A stretch of DNA of 64,000 nt from Neomonachus schauinslandi (taxonomy: Eukaryota; Chordata; Mammalia; Carnivora; Phocidae): assembly GCF_002201575.2 (NCBI RefSeq), contig NC_058404.1:68252064-68316063 (forward strand), in the 5' to 3' direction. Shown piece by piece: positions 24,431 through 37,330 of this stretch (positions are counted from its first letter, which is position 1; each line of letters begins with the position of its first letter). Below the pieces are notes generated by a model. It was not told the DNA's origin and did not search any database. It saw only the letters and a list, made by a program, of their open reading frames with translations. The translations under genes were made by a program, and so were the position numbers.

Positions 24431-24735
24431 TTCTGAATTAGCTGGGCAGTTCTTCTCATCTGGGCCAGTTTGGCTAATCTCTATGGTCAGCTGGTGGCTT
24501 GGCTGAGACTGGATCATCCAAGATGGCCTTACTCTCATGGGCAGGCTGTTTGGTCTAAGGAGCCTTAGCTGGAGCACCTGCCTCTGCTCTATATGATCTC
24601 TCATCCTCCAGCAGGCTTACCTAGGCTTCTTCACATATTATTCTTAGGGTTCCAGAAAGAGAAAGAGACAGCAAGCCAATTGGATCATGCATGTTACACA
24701 TTCAGCCCTTGTAAGGATTTGAATTTGTAACATTT
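24431..24735 (-). mobile_element. MLT1/MaLR-type LTR fragment
   Basis: 'gctgggcagttcttctcatctggg', 'ctggatcatccaagatggcc' and 'ctctcatcctccagcaggc' follow the antisense order of an ancient MLT1-type LTR. The family is named from memory. Confidence 0.5.
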
Positions 24736-25435
24736 AATCTACTCCAAGTTCTTTCTAAGTCTCTGATTTTATCATGCCTGATAATGTCCTTTTGGCCTGG
24801 GCCTCAGAATTTTTCACTCTCTCCCTATACATCTGCCCCCCAACTCCCCAGGCTTGCCAATAGCAAGAATGGCCTCCTGTATGATCTTAGGGAATGTGCA
24901 ATTTTGTGAGGCCACCGCTGCTAAAGAAGAGCACATCTTTTTTTTCAAAAGCTGCTTGTGCTGCCCTATGTTGTGAGGTACTTGGTAAGGGTGTCTCTTC
25001 TCTGGATTTCAGGTGGGGACAGATCTCTATTTTGTTTGGATGGCCCCTCAACTTATCTTAGGTGTTGACGATCTTATTAGCAATCTTGTTCAAGACCCAA
25101 ACAGCTATGGCACTGGATTCCTTTTGAAATATTCAGGGCCCACCTAGTTCCATCTCTTCTGATCTTTCTCTTTTGACCTTCTTATAGCAGGAATTTCCTT
25201 TCCTTTATCAGAAGGAAAAATTTCTTAAATCATATTCTCTATCTTCTTCTGCTCTACAAATTAAACACTCCTCCAAGCATTGGCTCAGTATCTTTCAATT
25301 CAAGTCCTGGACAAGGTCTAATTTGCCTTGGGTCAATATGAGGTCTACAGGTCAAGCTCAGAGCTTCAATTTTATGACTACTTAAGAGGTCAGATAGGAA
25401 ATCTTCATGAAGGCCCTCTCTTCAATAGAGGTTAT

Positions 25436-25640
25436 CCAATAATGAGAAGAATAAAGTGGTAATTTTCCAAATAAGCTAATCATTGCTTCTATCCTGGCAT
25501 ACATTCAAATGGAGTTTAACCACATTAAAAATTAATGTCATCTGGATGCAACCATGTGCAAATAGATTTTGTCTACTTATGAAATTTGCGAATGGTAAGA
25601 TACTGCAAGGTGTTTTTTAGTACCTATAAAATGACTTTAA
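25436..25640. repeat. Duplicated segment, copy 2 (uninterrupted)
   Basis: It aligns continuously with both halves of copy 1 across the L1 insertion point. It could be a local tandem duplicate or a second copy of an unclassified ancient repeat. Confidence 0.55.
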
Positions 25641-26488
25641 TAACTTTGAGTTGACATCTTATGCAACCTTAGTTCAGATTGTTTGAATAAAATGCCCTGA
25701 GTCCCTTAGAAAGAAAAAAGAAACATTAATTCAGTCATTATTTTGCATGACATGCTGTTTAATTCTGTTTTCGACTTGTTCAAAACAGTTTCTTGGTATA
25801 GCTGAGTAGTTTTAAAAATTATACTTGTTAATTGTTCCTAAGAAAGTGGTGGTTTTAGTATGCTATTTTCATAATCTATACATTTAAAAGTTATTTAAAT
25901 ATGAGTTTTTATAAAAGTACAGAGATAGCTGGCCAGGAATTTAGTACTAAACTCCTAAACTGTGGATAAACATAATAGCAACTTCATTTCAACCCAGCCT
26001 ATTGTGTTCACCATAATTCATAAAGCATCATTAGCACATGATGCTATAAGAAAAGTCAATTAATGTTTTGGAGGTTGAATCCTCCCACTGTCTGCCACCA
26101 AGCCTACTGTTTACTAAAACATTTTTGCCTTTTGTTAAATGTCATCACTAAATTATTTTTCATCATATACTTGTATAGTTTTCTTTAGCTGGCTATAAGG
26201 ACCCAGCAAGAAACATCATTTCTGAGAAGTGAAGAGAAAAATACACAAGAAGCAGGAGATAAAATAGCAATTTGAGTGTTTCTCAGAAAACAAGCATCAA
26301 TAGAAACATAATATTTTAACTATGCTGCTGCTGGCTGGCCTCATTCAGCTCCAGGCACCACAGGTTAGGAAAAACATGATCGAGTGCAGTTCATTTAGCT
26401 GGAGAAAGGATTGAAAATGATACCATGCTTAAAAAATAAAGACCTGTGAGAGAGCTTAATGCAATTAACAAACAGAAGATTTGCAGCG
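25641..26488. other. Unique sequence
   Basis: AT-rich, with no recognised gene or repeat. Confidence 0.4.
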
Positions 26489-27017
26489 TGATGGTTACTT
26501 TAATGCATCCACTTGACCAGGCTAACGGATACCCAGATAGTTGGTAAACCATCATTTCTGGGTGTGTCTGTCAAAGTGTTTTCAGAAGAGATTAGCGTTT
26601 GAATCAGTAGACTGAAAAAAAGGTTCCTCTCACCATTGCAGGTGGGTATCATTTAATCTATTGAGGGACTAAGCAGAACAAATAGGTGGAGGAAGGGTCA
26701 ATTCACTCTCTCTGCAACATCCATCTTCTCCTACCTTCAGACCGTCAATCTTTTGATGCCAAAATTAACACCATCAGCCCCAGATTTTGGGGCCTTTGAA
26801 CTTGGACTGGGACTTACACCATCAGCTCCCTGGTTTTTAGGCTTTCAGATTCAGACCAAATTATACCACCAATTTTTCCTGGTTCTACAACTTGTTGATG
26901 GCAGATCATACACCTTGTCAGTCTCCATAAACATGTGAGCCAATTCTTGTAATAAATCTCCATACATATGTCTAGATCCCCTATTGGCTCTATTTCTCTG
27001 GAGAACCCTGACTAATA
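26489..27017 (+). mobile_element. ERVL/MLT2-type solo LTR
   Basis: It starts TGATGGTTACTTTAATGC and contains 'cagatagttggtaaaccatcatttctgggtgtgtctgt'. It repeats a 'ggactgggacttacaccatcagc' unit, carries aataaa at about 26952, and ends 'ctggagaaccctgactaata'. This is a classic ancient mammalian LTR layout. No internal retroviral sequence adjoins it, so it is a solo LTR. The exact family name is uncertain. Confidence 0.75.
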
Positions 27018-27329
27018 TCTGGGAAATTCAGAATAATTCCCTTCATATGTGGAAAGTACTGTCATGGGAAGAGAAATCAGTCTTCTTTTTCCGACCCTCT
27101 AGGAGCTGAGGTAGAAGAACCTCAGCTGACTATTTGGCAGAACGCTCTTATAGTCAGAAATATCCAAGGAAAGAATAGACTCCTGGGTCCCTAGCACGCT
27201 AATATACAATCACAGCAAAGCAACCAGCTGATAGAAAGGCCATAGAAGGAATCTGAGCATCAGACAGGTGATTGGAATGGTTGAATTTTAATGTTGTTTT
27301 GTCTCCTGTGGCCTGATATTTGCAGTCAA

Positions 27330-27530
27330 GCAGCATGGGGGTTAAGAATAGGCCTCAGGCAAACTGGGTCTCAGCTTTAGCTCTCTGTGAAGCTCGGTTT
27401 CACGGTTCTTAAAATGGTTTCTACATCATAGGGCCACTTTGAGGGTTATCAAAGACACACATGTTCAGTGAGAGCTCAGGGCAGAGCATAACACCGTACA
27501 CTCTCAATAATGTTAGCTGCTATTTTGGTT
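27330..27530 (+). repeat. MIR element
   Basis: 'gcagcatgggggttaagaatag', 'aactgggtctcag' and the tail through 'ctctcaataatgttagct' follow MIR order. Confidence 0.7.
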
Positions 27531-30364
27531 ACTACCCAGCCTCATGAAGATCCTTTCAAAGAATGATTCAGAAACGCAAAGACAAAGAATTGATGGGGAC
27601 ACACTTTTTCCTAATGGTAGACATTGAAGAGAAGGGAAGTATAGAGTCGCTGTAAGAACAAAAGAAGAATCATTGTGAAAAACCCAGAGATCTGAACTTT
27701 TTTTTAATGTTTAAAAAATTCATTTTATACAAACCTTTGAAACATGAGGGGTCAGAACAGTTTTTTAATGTTCTGTACTTGAACACAGCAAAGGAAACCT
27801 GACTGGAGGCTGGATTCTCTGTTCTGGGTCTCTGAAGTTAGATCAATAGCATATGAACCCAAAAGGGAGTTTCTTCCCCTTTAGGTATCTTGTACTCTCT
27901 CCCATTCCCGCCCCAACTGATTGCATCCAATATTCTTCACTGCCCTGCATGGAGCAGAGCCCCAGAGTTTTCCCCCTTTACCAAGACAGAAATATCGTTT
28001 CTGAGAGAGCCTGGCTGTTCTCGGTTTTGAGTTAGGTTTATGAGGGAGTTCCATACGTGTCTCCTTAGGCTATCCTGACATGTCCTGTGGGAGAATTTTC
28101 AGCTCTGCCTTTCAGCAGGGGGAACGCTCAGCCCGCCTATTTGTTTTCTGGTTATTGGGTGACCCCTGCTGGCCACGAGGAGCTGTTACTGCCTTTCTAA
28201 TTCTGTCTTGGCCTTCTGCATTTAATTCCCCGTCATCATCAGCCTGTAACTGCCACTTTCCAAGATTCCATTCACCTTCACTTAGTTGTGATGGCTTCTA
28301 TTAATACCTGTTGTGCATTAAATGTCATTTTTATTGCATCAAACTCAGAGTTTTTGAAAACTGCTCCCCATAAAATGATTAAGTCCACAGCAAAGGAAAA
28401 CATCTTTTTGCTCCAGTCTGTGCTGGTGAGTCTTAACGATTCAGTGAATTCATGCTGACAGAGAAGATGACAATTTTTCTATTTGTTTGAAAAATACTAG
28501 TCGGCAACAAACCTGGGGACTGCCACATTTTGAAGCCCAGCTGCCAGCGCACAAAAACATTTGCTTAACTCTTCAGCCCAGTGCTCTCATTGATTGAACA
28601 TACATAGCTACCCAACCACAGCCCAAGGTAATCTATGGCTTACAGAGCCAGAAAGGACTTTAAATAAGGTTAAAAACATCCCACCATTGTAGAAATCAAC
28701 AGCATTTATCTTTTGAATACATTTTTGTTTAGTGCACCTACTATGTAGAGGCTTTAAATAAGGTAGGGAAGAGAATGAGTAACAAATAGAAATGCAAGAA
28801 TACAGCCATATCTCAGCTGCAACAATATTAAGTCTATATATTTTGAGCCTCTGGCCTGTTCATAGGTGTTAAATAATTTATTTCAGTGAATCTCGGTGTC
28901 TTCTACTGAGTTTCCCATTTATCATACAGTGAGAGCAAAATGATAGCATACACTTAATTCCCTTAGTATTATAATGACTGGCAAACCCCCGCTCCCAGCC
29001 TCTATAATTCACCTTAAATAAAACTGCTTCTTCAAAAAGATTGTATTGTATACTCCTATGGATAATACCAGCCACTCACCCTAGCAAGAGCCAAGATGGG
29101 CAAACTTTCAGTTCAGCTAGTCATATGTGGTTTTTAAAATCTCTTTCAAGAAAATATAGAAAGCATTATTTTCAGCAGTCTCAGAGGTCATCATTCAAGA
29201 AAATGCAGGAAAAAAAGGAAAGGAAGATTGGGCACTTATTTGCTAGATAGATGCGTGCGTGTGTGTTCCACGTATGCAACAAATACTGATAAATAAACGT
29301 CCATACCTTAATGGGAATGGTAGAGTTACAATGATAACTAAATAAGCTAATAGGATTTAAATGAGGCACTGTCTGTTCCCTTGTGATTTTGCTCTGTTCA
29401 ATTTTAGGCACATACAACATATCACCTCCCTCTCTTTAGACTTTGCAAACCAAGCTATTATTTATTCTATTTATTCATACTTTCTCTTAAAAAGTCAATC
29501 CTCCACAGACCCTGAAATACTTTTGTTATGTGGTTTTTTCCCTCTGAATTCCCATCTCTTCATCTTCCTGGCAGTGAAATGCCTCAAACTGAATACAATA
29601 TCCCAGGTTTTGTGAAAGGTCTTCATGACTTTTTTTTTTTTTCATGACTTTCTAATAGTAAAGACTTTGCCTAGGATTTGAAAATCAGCCTATTTAGAAA
29701 AGTAAATTCACAGCCTTATCCATTTAAAGTCTTATCACAACTCCTTTTTATTTATTGTATTGGCATGGCTTTTTCTCTCTCAGAGGTCTTTCTACTCTAT
29801 GTGGTTCTTATAACTTCTTGACCCTTTCAGTACATATTAATTTAATTAAATATTGCTGCTTCTCTGTGTATTTTCTCTGGAAGCTTTCGATTTTTGCTGG
29901 TATCGTTTTTTTTTTTTTTTTTAACTATTCCTTTTTTTCTATTTTCCAATACTTCAGTGACTCTTAGACCTTTGAGAAAATATTTGCAAATCTGCACTGA
30001 CTTCTTATTTATTCATGGCTCTTTTCAGCAATGGTTTTGTTGTTGTTGTTGCTGTTGTTTGTTTTTTGTTTTTGCAAGGAGATCAAAGCCACTAACAAGA
30101 GCTAAGGTCATTCTCAAAGCACACCTCCGATTACAACTGAAAAATAAAGGGAAAGGGAAAAACTGGAAAATACTTTAAGAATCCTAAAGATACTCGGTCT
30201 TGACTTCAGTTATACATTATAAGGTATAGCATTCTTTTTTCAGTGAAATGGTATGGTCCTTTGCCTATATCTCTTTTTCAACTTCAGAATTTAACTTCCT
30301 CCAATTTCACAGGAAGTGAATTCTCCAAATACTGTGGAATTTATCTTAATAAAAATATTTATTT
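27531..30364. other. Long unique stretch
   Basis: About 2.8 kb without a confident repeat, except homopolymer runs (T near 29629-29642 and 29906-29923) and a (TTG)n tract at about 30036-30080. A weak L2-like match sits near 28690-28800. Block 28320-28640 is a candidate conserved non-coding element. No exon or gene is recognised. Confidence 0.4.
30036..30080 (+). repeat. (TTG)n-rich low-complexity tract
   Basis: gttgttgttgttgctgttgtttgttttttg. Confidence 0.85.
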
Positions 30365-30378
30365 AAAAAAACCTGCTC

Positions 30379-30593
30379 CAGGGGCGCCTGGGTGGCTCTG
30401 TCAGTTAAGCGTCTGCCTTCGGCTCAGGTCATGGTCCCAGGGTCCTAGGATCAAGCCCCGCATTGCATGGAGCTCCCTACTTAGCAGTAAGCTTGCTTCT
30501 CCCTCTCCCACTCCCCCTGCTTGTGTTCCCTCTCTCACTGTCTCTTTCTGTCAAAGAATTTAAAAAAAAAAATTTTTTTTTAATTAAAAAATA
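30379..30593 (+). mobile_element. Can-SINE
   Basis: Full SINE with a small insertion (attgcatggagctccct) in the B-box distal part and an A/T-rich tail. The TSD is AAAAAAACCTGCTC near 30365-30378 and 30594-30605. Confidence 0.94.
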
Positions 30594-31224
30594 AAAAAAC
30601 CTGCTCTGTTGTGTCATTTTATCATTCCTTCCCTGAGAGTGTTAGTGGAAGTGTACTGAGCAACCTGTGTCTCACCTACTCATTTGATTTAGCCTGGAGA
30701 GTGATGAAGCTTCCTGGTTGTTTTTAAATCTTTGCCTTTCTCTTTCTTCTGATTAAGGTATAGATATTTCCTCATCCTAGCTTTGGCCAGCCTTTACACA
30801 GCCTAGGCCATAAAGTTTTCATTTTTAATGGAAAAATATCTCATGGTTGATGCAAGCTTGTCTGTTCCTTTTTATCTGGCAGATGCCTGTATAGATAAGC
30901 TCCTGAATCCAAGATTATGCACATATCATCCCACGCTTTCAAGTACTGGGAAAATGAAAAGACATTTGAATCATCTCTACACCCATCTCTACAGATAATT
31001 CATTAGGGACTCTGATTTTTATTTCCATAGTATTCTTCATATCTGTACTACCAATTCCAAATACCGTAACATAGAATCAGATTGGTACAACTAGCAAGGA
31101 ACTCAGTCTACCCCCTTTACTATGTAGATGAAGGACTAAAGTATAGCTACAGAAGGCAAGGGACTGGTCCAAGGTTGCAAAAGTTGGCTGATGACAAAGC
31201 TAGGATAACATCAAGTCTTTGTGT

Positions 31225-31422
31225 GGGGCGCCTGGGTGGCTCAGTCGTTAAGCGTCTGCCTTCGGCTCAGGTCATGATCCCAGGGTCCTGGGATCGAGCC
31301 CTGCATGGGGCTCCCTGCTCAGCGGGAAGCCTGCTCCTCCCTCTCCTTCTGCCCCTGCTTGTGTTCCCTCTCTCAATATCTCTCTTTCTGTCAAATAAAT
31401 AAATAAAATATTTAAAAAAAAA
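31225..31422 (+). mobile_element. Can-SINE, young type
   Basis: Near-consensus copy with perfect TSD ATCAAGTCTTTGTGT at 31210-31224 and 31423-31437. Confidence 0.96.
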
Positions 31423-31454
31423 ATCAAGTCTTTGTGTATTTATAAGTATGTGTG

Positions 31455-31569
31455 CTGTTGTAATGAGCACTGGGTATTATATAAGACTGATGAGTCACAG
31501 ACCTGTACCCCTGAAACAAATAATATATTATATGTTAATTAACTGAATTTAAATTAAAAATAAATAAAA
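31455..31569 (+). mobile_element. Short L1 3'-end insertion (first-module type)
   Basis: 'gagcactgggtattatataagactgatgagtcacagacctgtacccctgaaac' to the A-rich end. TSD TATAAGTATGTGTGC (31441-31455) and TATAAGTATGCATGC (31570-31584). It ends after the module that is internal in the L1 at 53 kb. Confidence 0.85.
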
Positions 31570-31624
31570 TATAAGTATGCATGCAACAAATGCTTAGGTA
31601 GAGTTTAGATACAAGTTGAGTCCA

Positions 31625-31824
31625 TTTTATAAATCTTGACTCTTTTAATCCTTACAACAACCTTATGAAATTGATACTACTAGTATCCCATTTCAAAGAT
31701 GAGGAAACTGAGGCACAGAGAGATTAAATAACTTTTTCAAGGTCACAAACCTTGTTAGCAGCAGAGCAGGGATTGAAACCCAGGCAGTCTGGCTCCCAAG
31801 TCTGTGCTCTTGATCACTATGCAC
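31625..31824 (-). repeat. MIR element, antisense
   Basis: 'gatgaggaaactgaggcacagagagattaaataac' and 'gggattgaaacccaggcagtctggctcc' are diagnostic of the MIR reverse complement. Confidence 0.9.
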
Positions 31825-33072
31825 TCTCTCTCATGAATTTCAAGCAATCCATTACATGTCATCAAGAAGTAAGCCTGTTCCAGCGGATGCATAAATTACC
31901 TCAATTCTGGCTGAGCCTAGCTCTCCATCATCAATCAATACATCTCAGTTTCCAAAATTATCCTCACACTGGAAACATAAACCATCTCTCCAAATATTCA
32001 CCCATAAAGCCAAGATATACTTTATCCAGATGTGAACTCCTACATAAGGAAACACATAAAATCTTACTCCTTTGCCCTCAGGGAAACAAAAACTGAATGA
32101 GAAGGTTACAGCAGATTTTTGAAAATCACCACACTCTGTCTGCCTCGCTCACAGTATGTTTCTATAAGCTCCCTTCTGTCCCCCCTAGTGGGATCGGAGC
32201 ATTTCTAAAGCTAAGAGGCAGAGTAAACACCTTTGCATTTAGTAGATGTGTTCTGTTTCCCCTGTTTGCCTGTGGCCGCCTCTGGCTTTTCAAGAGCCTC
32301 TGGGATTGAGACATCATGCCAGGCACCTGAGGCAAGGCACGCAGCAAATGTAAATTGTGGTCCTCTATCATTCAGGGCTGGCCTTTGTCTGGATCTTCTC
32401 ATCATGCAGTGGTTTCCCACAAACAGCTCTCAGTGGACATTGGAACCGAGAGAAGAATGACCCTATGATCAGCTGGTAAGAACACAAGAAAACTTGAAAA
32501 CTCAATGAGTCCACTATGCCAGGAGAGGTGCTGCTAAGAAGCCCTCAGCACCCACAGTATAAACATCATCCTCTACTTAGATTTTTATAATAACAACAAC
32601 TACGGTGTTGGAGAAGTTTACTTCTGGTAACACAACAACAAAAGCACACCAGAGAAACAGGTTGCTCTGACTTACCTGTGGCCTTAATGAAGTTGTGCTA
32701 ATAGAGTATGAGGGAAAAGACATTACTATGGTTTCCCCTAAGACACAGTGCAACAATTTGACAGGAAAAACTGTTTATGCTGTGGGAACATTTACTGTCC
32801 CTGAAAAGTCAGAAATGGCTTGAAGTGATTTTGAAGGGGTTTTGAGAGGTGCAGGGCAAACATCCTGAAGGGTATTAAAGGAAGTAGATGTCAGGTGTGG
32901 AACTGTCTCTGCATGCCACCCACGAAGTCAGAAAAGGCTGCCAATGTTTGACCTCCCAGGACCTGCGATACCCCCATTTGTTTTCAAGAGAAGAGCCCAC
33001 ATTTAAAAGCAGAAAAATCACACAGCACAAAGCTGTAGGATTTAGAGTGCCAGGGAAAATCAGAAACAAGTT
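31825..33072. other. Unique sequence
   Basis: No recognised gene or repeat. Confidence 0.4.
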
Positions 33073-33088
33073 AAAGATGGATTCATAA

Positions 33089-33290
33089 GGGGCACCTGGG
33101 TGGCTCAGTCGTTAAGCGTCTGCCTTCGGCTCAGGTCATGATCCCAGGGTCCTGGGATCGAGCCCACATCGGGCTCCCTGCTCGGCGGGAAGCTTGCTTC
33201 TCCCTCTCCCACTCCCCCTGCTTGTGTTCCCTCTCTTGCTGTCTTTCTCTCTGTCAAATAAATCAATAAAATCTTAAAAAAAAAATTTAA
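33089..33290 (+). mobile_element. Can-SINE, young type
   Basis: Near-consensus. The flanks share GATTCATAA at 33080-33088 and 33297-33305, with extra A-rich matching upstream. Confidence 0.95.
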
Positions 33291-33554
33291 AAAATTGATT
33301 CATAAAACAGTCTAGGGAGCTCAAAAAAAAAAGTAAAAGGAGCAAAATTTCTTTTTCAGACTCATACATCAAATGCCTTCCTTGTTATCATATTACACGT
33401 TTGGGTCTTTGTGTTAAATGTTGTGGGTTGTCTACAAATATGACTCAGGGTTTTCTTTTCTTTTCATTTCAAATTATTATTTATATTTAAATTGGAAATT
33501 TTAATCATGTTGCCACCTCCATCCACCCAAAGGAACCATGCATACAGGTTCTTT

Positions 33555-33763
33555 TTTTTTTTAAAAAGATTTTATGTATTCATTTGAGACACAGAGATAC
33601 AGAGAGAGAAAGAGCATGAGCAGGGAGAGAGGCAGAGGGAGAAGGAGAAGCAGGCTCCCTGCTGAGCCAGGAGCCCGATGTGGGGCTCGATCCCAGGACC
33701 CTGGTATCATGACCTGAGGCGAAGGCAGATGCTCAACCATCTGAGCCACCCAGGTGCCCCCTT
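33555..33763 (-). mobile_element. Can-SINE
   Basis: Reverse-oriented, TSD ACAGGTTCTTT at 33544-33554 and 33764-33774. It forms an inverted pair with the SINE at 33089-33290. Confidence 0.95.
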
Positions 33764-33774
33764 ACAGGTTCTTT

Positions 33775-35370
33775 GGACAGGGACAGGCTCAGAGTGGATG
33801 ACTGGATCAAGGACCAGCCCTAAAACTGTCCCAGCCTAGCTCTCTATCCAATCAGAGGATGGTGATTAGTAAAGCCAGTCAGACAGGCTTCCTCCAGGTT
33901 GTTGACTGAAGAACCTGCGTGATCTGGCCTATGAGTCAGAGACAAGCGGAGAAAGGCCTTGTGAGCCCAGGGAGGGAGTTGCTGACCATTGGAATGGCCT
34001 TGGTTCTTTGGCTTTTCTTTGTTCCAATCCATGTGTATCCTTAAAGTGAGCTTTATTTTTTAAAATCTCGTCCATATCTCATCTAGTCACATCTTTGGTT
34101 CCATGCAACCAAAGTACCCAGTTGAGCACAACATAAAATAAAATCAGTGACATATCCATTAGTTGGAATAGTCCTGGATTTTATGTCCTGACTGTTCTGA
34201 TAACATCTTTACTCTGTCCCTCATTTACACATTTCATCTTTTACCACATATCCCTCAATGTCATATATTTCTTTTCTACTTACCCCCTCTCTGTCTCTTG
34301 CATATCCTTTTGTGTCTCTCTTCCTTTCCCTCTCCCTCCTCCCTCCCTATTTCCCTCTCTCTCTCTTACACCTCTTATAATTCTTCTTTCCAGAGATAAT
34401 GTCATGGCTACATCCTATTTCTCCCCTTCTATTTTTCCTTCTTCATCCAATTCCATCCCGGTTTTCTAACTAGGCCCCCCAGAGTCAATACTCCATCCTC
34501 ACTTCATATATACTTGAGGAGAGCACTCTTCCTTAAGGCTTAAGATTCAGTGTATAACTTAGGCAAGAATTGGGTATTTCTGAAATCTGGTTCTTTAAAT
34601 AAAGCCATATCGGCTCATTGGTATTCAACAAAGTGCTAATTTTGGTTTTCCATATTCAACACAATTTCACAAATGTTTATACCAATATGTTCAATAGGGA
34701 ACACCAGAATGGATAAGAAAGGGCCCCAACAGCTAGTTACCTTATGATCTGGAAGGAAGAAAGCACATATGGAGAAATAATTATCACTCTAGGCAGAATA
34801 TAACTGCATTGCTATGATGAGGGAGGCACAGAAGGCAACAAGGTTCAGCCAGGACTCTAGCTGCAAAAACATGGCCCAACTCCTCCAGGGCGTGTGCATA
34901 TGCTTCATATAATGTAACCCACATATCACAGCAAAGGTGGACCATTCTTCATAGGTATATGGTATGAAGACAGGCATTGAACTTGATATTTTTGAGAATA
35001 TGCCAAAGAGCACACCAAGAAGGTTTTCAGTATTTTTCTAAAAATGACCATGACGGAGCCCAAGGGAAATTTCAGAAGAGGAGATAATAATCTTTAGTCC
35101 CAACCATTTTTCTATCTGTTCTTTTCTCTTTTTATATGTCTTTTGAAATAAAAGTGCCTTGGTTCTCACTTAACTTTCAACTTGCTTGTTGGCTACCAAG
35201 TCCCCCGTAGGGCCCTTCCACATGGCCATCCTACCTTCCCTATGCTCTCATCCTGTCTTTCCCAAGCATCCTATTCCACTATATTTTAGCCATGTGTTAA
35301 GCAATGTAATTTTCTATTCAAATATCCACAGTAAAGGGTGAACAACTGAGGGACTTTACCCCACCAGGCA
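33775..35370. other. Unique sequence with a pyrimidine-rich tract
   Basis: About 1.6 kb with no gene or repeat recognised. 34280-34375 is a C/T-rich low-complexity tract. Confidence 0.4.
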
Positions 35371-35371
35371 T

Positions 35372-35478
35372 TTTTTTTCAAATTTTATTGATGGATTATT
35401 GACAAATATAATTGTATATATTTAAAGTGTACAATGTGCTGGTTTGAGATAAATATATATTGCAGAATGATTAACAAA
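35372..35478 (-). mobile_element. Old L1 3' UTR fragment, antisense
   Basis: 'attttattgatggattattgacaaatataattgtatatatttaaagtgtacaatgtgctggttt' is the reverse complement of an old L1 3' UTR. Confidence 0.6.
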
Positions 35479-35799
35479 GATACTTGTTTTTTGAATGGCA
35501 ACTCACTTCAATCAAAAATTTTCAAATTGACAGAATGGATATTTTAGATATAGACCTTCAAACATATCCTATTTCTGACCTTACTTCAGTTCTCCCAGTT
35601 AACTACCCCTCCCTCCACCATCCCACCCCCACACATGCAATCTCTGTGTCAGAGAGATACAGGGGGAATCTCTGCCCTTATTTGAGGAAACTGGCCTCCA
35701 ACCCTAATTAAGTAGTAAGAACCTAATTAAACATAACTAATATGTAAGCTCCCATGTCATTTCTACATAAAAATTGAAATTAAGCATAACTAGACTTTT

Positions 35800-36310
35800 G
35801 TGACCTCCTATTGCTGCATAACAAATTACCTAAAAACTTAGTTGTTTAGAACAGTCGACATTTATTCTCTCATAGGTTCTGTGGGTCAGCAATTCAAGAG
35901 TGCCTTAGCTGGGTGGTTCTGGCTCAAGGTTTCTCGTGAGGTTTAGTCAAGTTGTCAGCTGGGGCCAAGGTCATAGGAAGTTAAATGAAAGCTTGACCGA
36001 AGCTAGACTTGATTGAAGCTCATTTAGATGGCTAGGAAATTTGTGCTAACTGTTGGCAGGAAGCTTCAGCTCCTCACATGTGAACCTCTCAGTAGGGTCT
36101 CTTAAGTGTCTTAATGCCACAGTGGCTGATTTCCCCTTGGGTGAGTGATCCAAGCAAAAGGAAGACAGATGCAGTAATGCCTTTTATGACCTGGCCTCAG
36201 AAATCACTCATCATAATTTACTCTACATTTTCTTGTTGAGAAGTAAATCACTAAGTCCAATCTTATTCAGGATAGGGAGGGAAAAGTTTAGACTTCACCT
36301 TTCGAAAGAA
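35800..36310 (-). mobile_element. MLT1/MaLR-type LTR, antisense
   Basis: 'ctattgctgcataacaaattacc...aaaacttagt' is followed by 'ggttctgtgggtcagc' and 'cttagctgggtggttctggctcaaggt'. This is the antisense order of an ancient MLT1-type LTR. Confidence 0.6.
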
Positions 36311-37330
36311 TTTGTAGGCATATGGTAAAACCATAAAAACCATATTATAAAACCATAAAAATCCCTTGACTACTTCTTCAGTCTTTTGCTTCCCCTGTCT
36401 ATTTAGCAACATACTCTATTGAGGTAATACTCTATTAAGCAAATATTTTAAAAACTTTAAGTTCCTAGATTTTAAATATTCTCATAAGCAATATATGGTT
36501 TTCAAATCTTTATTACTAATCCCTTTCTCCAATTTTCCATAAACTTTCTCCATTCCAAATTACACAGTGTTGTTCAAAAATAAATCTTATGAGTAATTTG
36601 GGGTTCAACTATACAGCATTGCTGCTATGAATTGACATTCATAAAACCAATTTTTAATTCATTCATATGTGGCTAAGTAAAATATTGTATGAGGTATTCG
36701 TTCAAACATCTGTTCATTTCTTTTCACTACTACTTCAGTAATTGAATTATTTTTGGAAAAAGCAATCAAATTAGCTTTTCATAATTGTAGACTGTTGATT
36801 GTTCATATTTCATGTCCCTCACAACACAGGAGAGTGATTATTTTTCTACAAAGCATTTTTCCACTATTTTACTAGACTCTAAAGCCATCTTATTTACCCA
36901 AGTGACCTGCTTCCACAATTAAAGTCTGTTTCTTAAGAATAGTGGCAAACAAGGAGTGTTTATCTTACTGTTTCAAAACTGAAGGTATGTTTCTCTTCTG
37001 GTTGATTGATTTGTACTGTTGAAAAACAATGGCAGTTATTCTCAGGAATATTAATTTAAGTAATGCAATAGTTGATAAAGCAAGCATGCCGATAAATAGA
37101 GATCACTGCTTCCTCTCTTCAAATCCATAAATTGGGTTAACAGAATGACAAAGTCAGACAAAGTCAGAGTCAGTATATCTAATTAGGTCAAACAACTTTC
37201 CATTTCAGTGAAAAAGTAATGAGGCCAGATGTTTAATTTGTGTACTCATTGCACGGACAATTTAATTAAGACTTCAAATACTCTAAACACTGAAAGGATT
37301 ATGGTTACCATACTTTTTTCAAAATAAAAC
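36311..37330. other. Unique AT-rich sequence
   Basis: No gene or repeat recognised. Confidence 0.4.
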
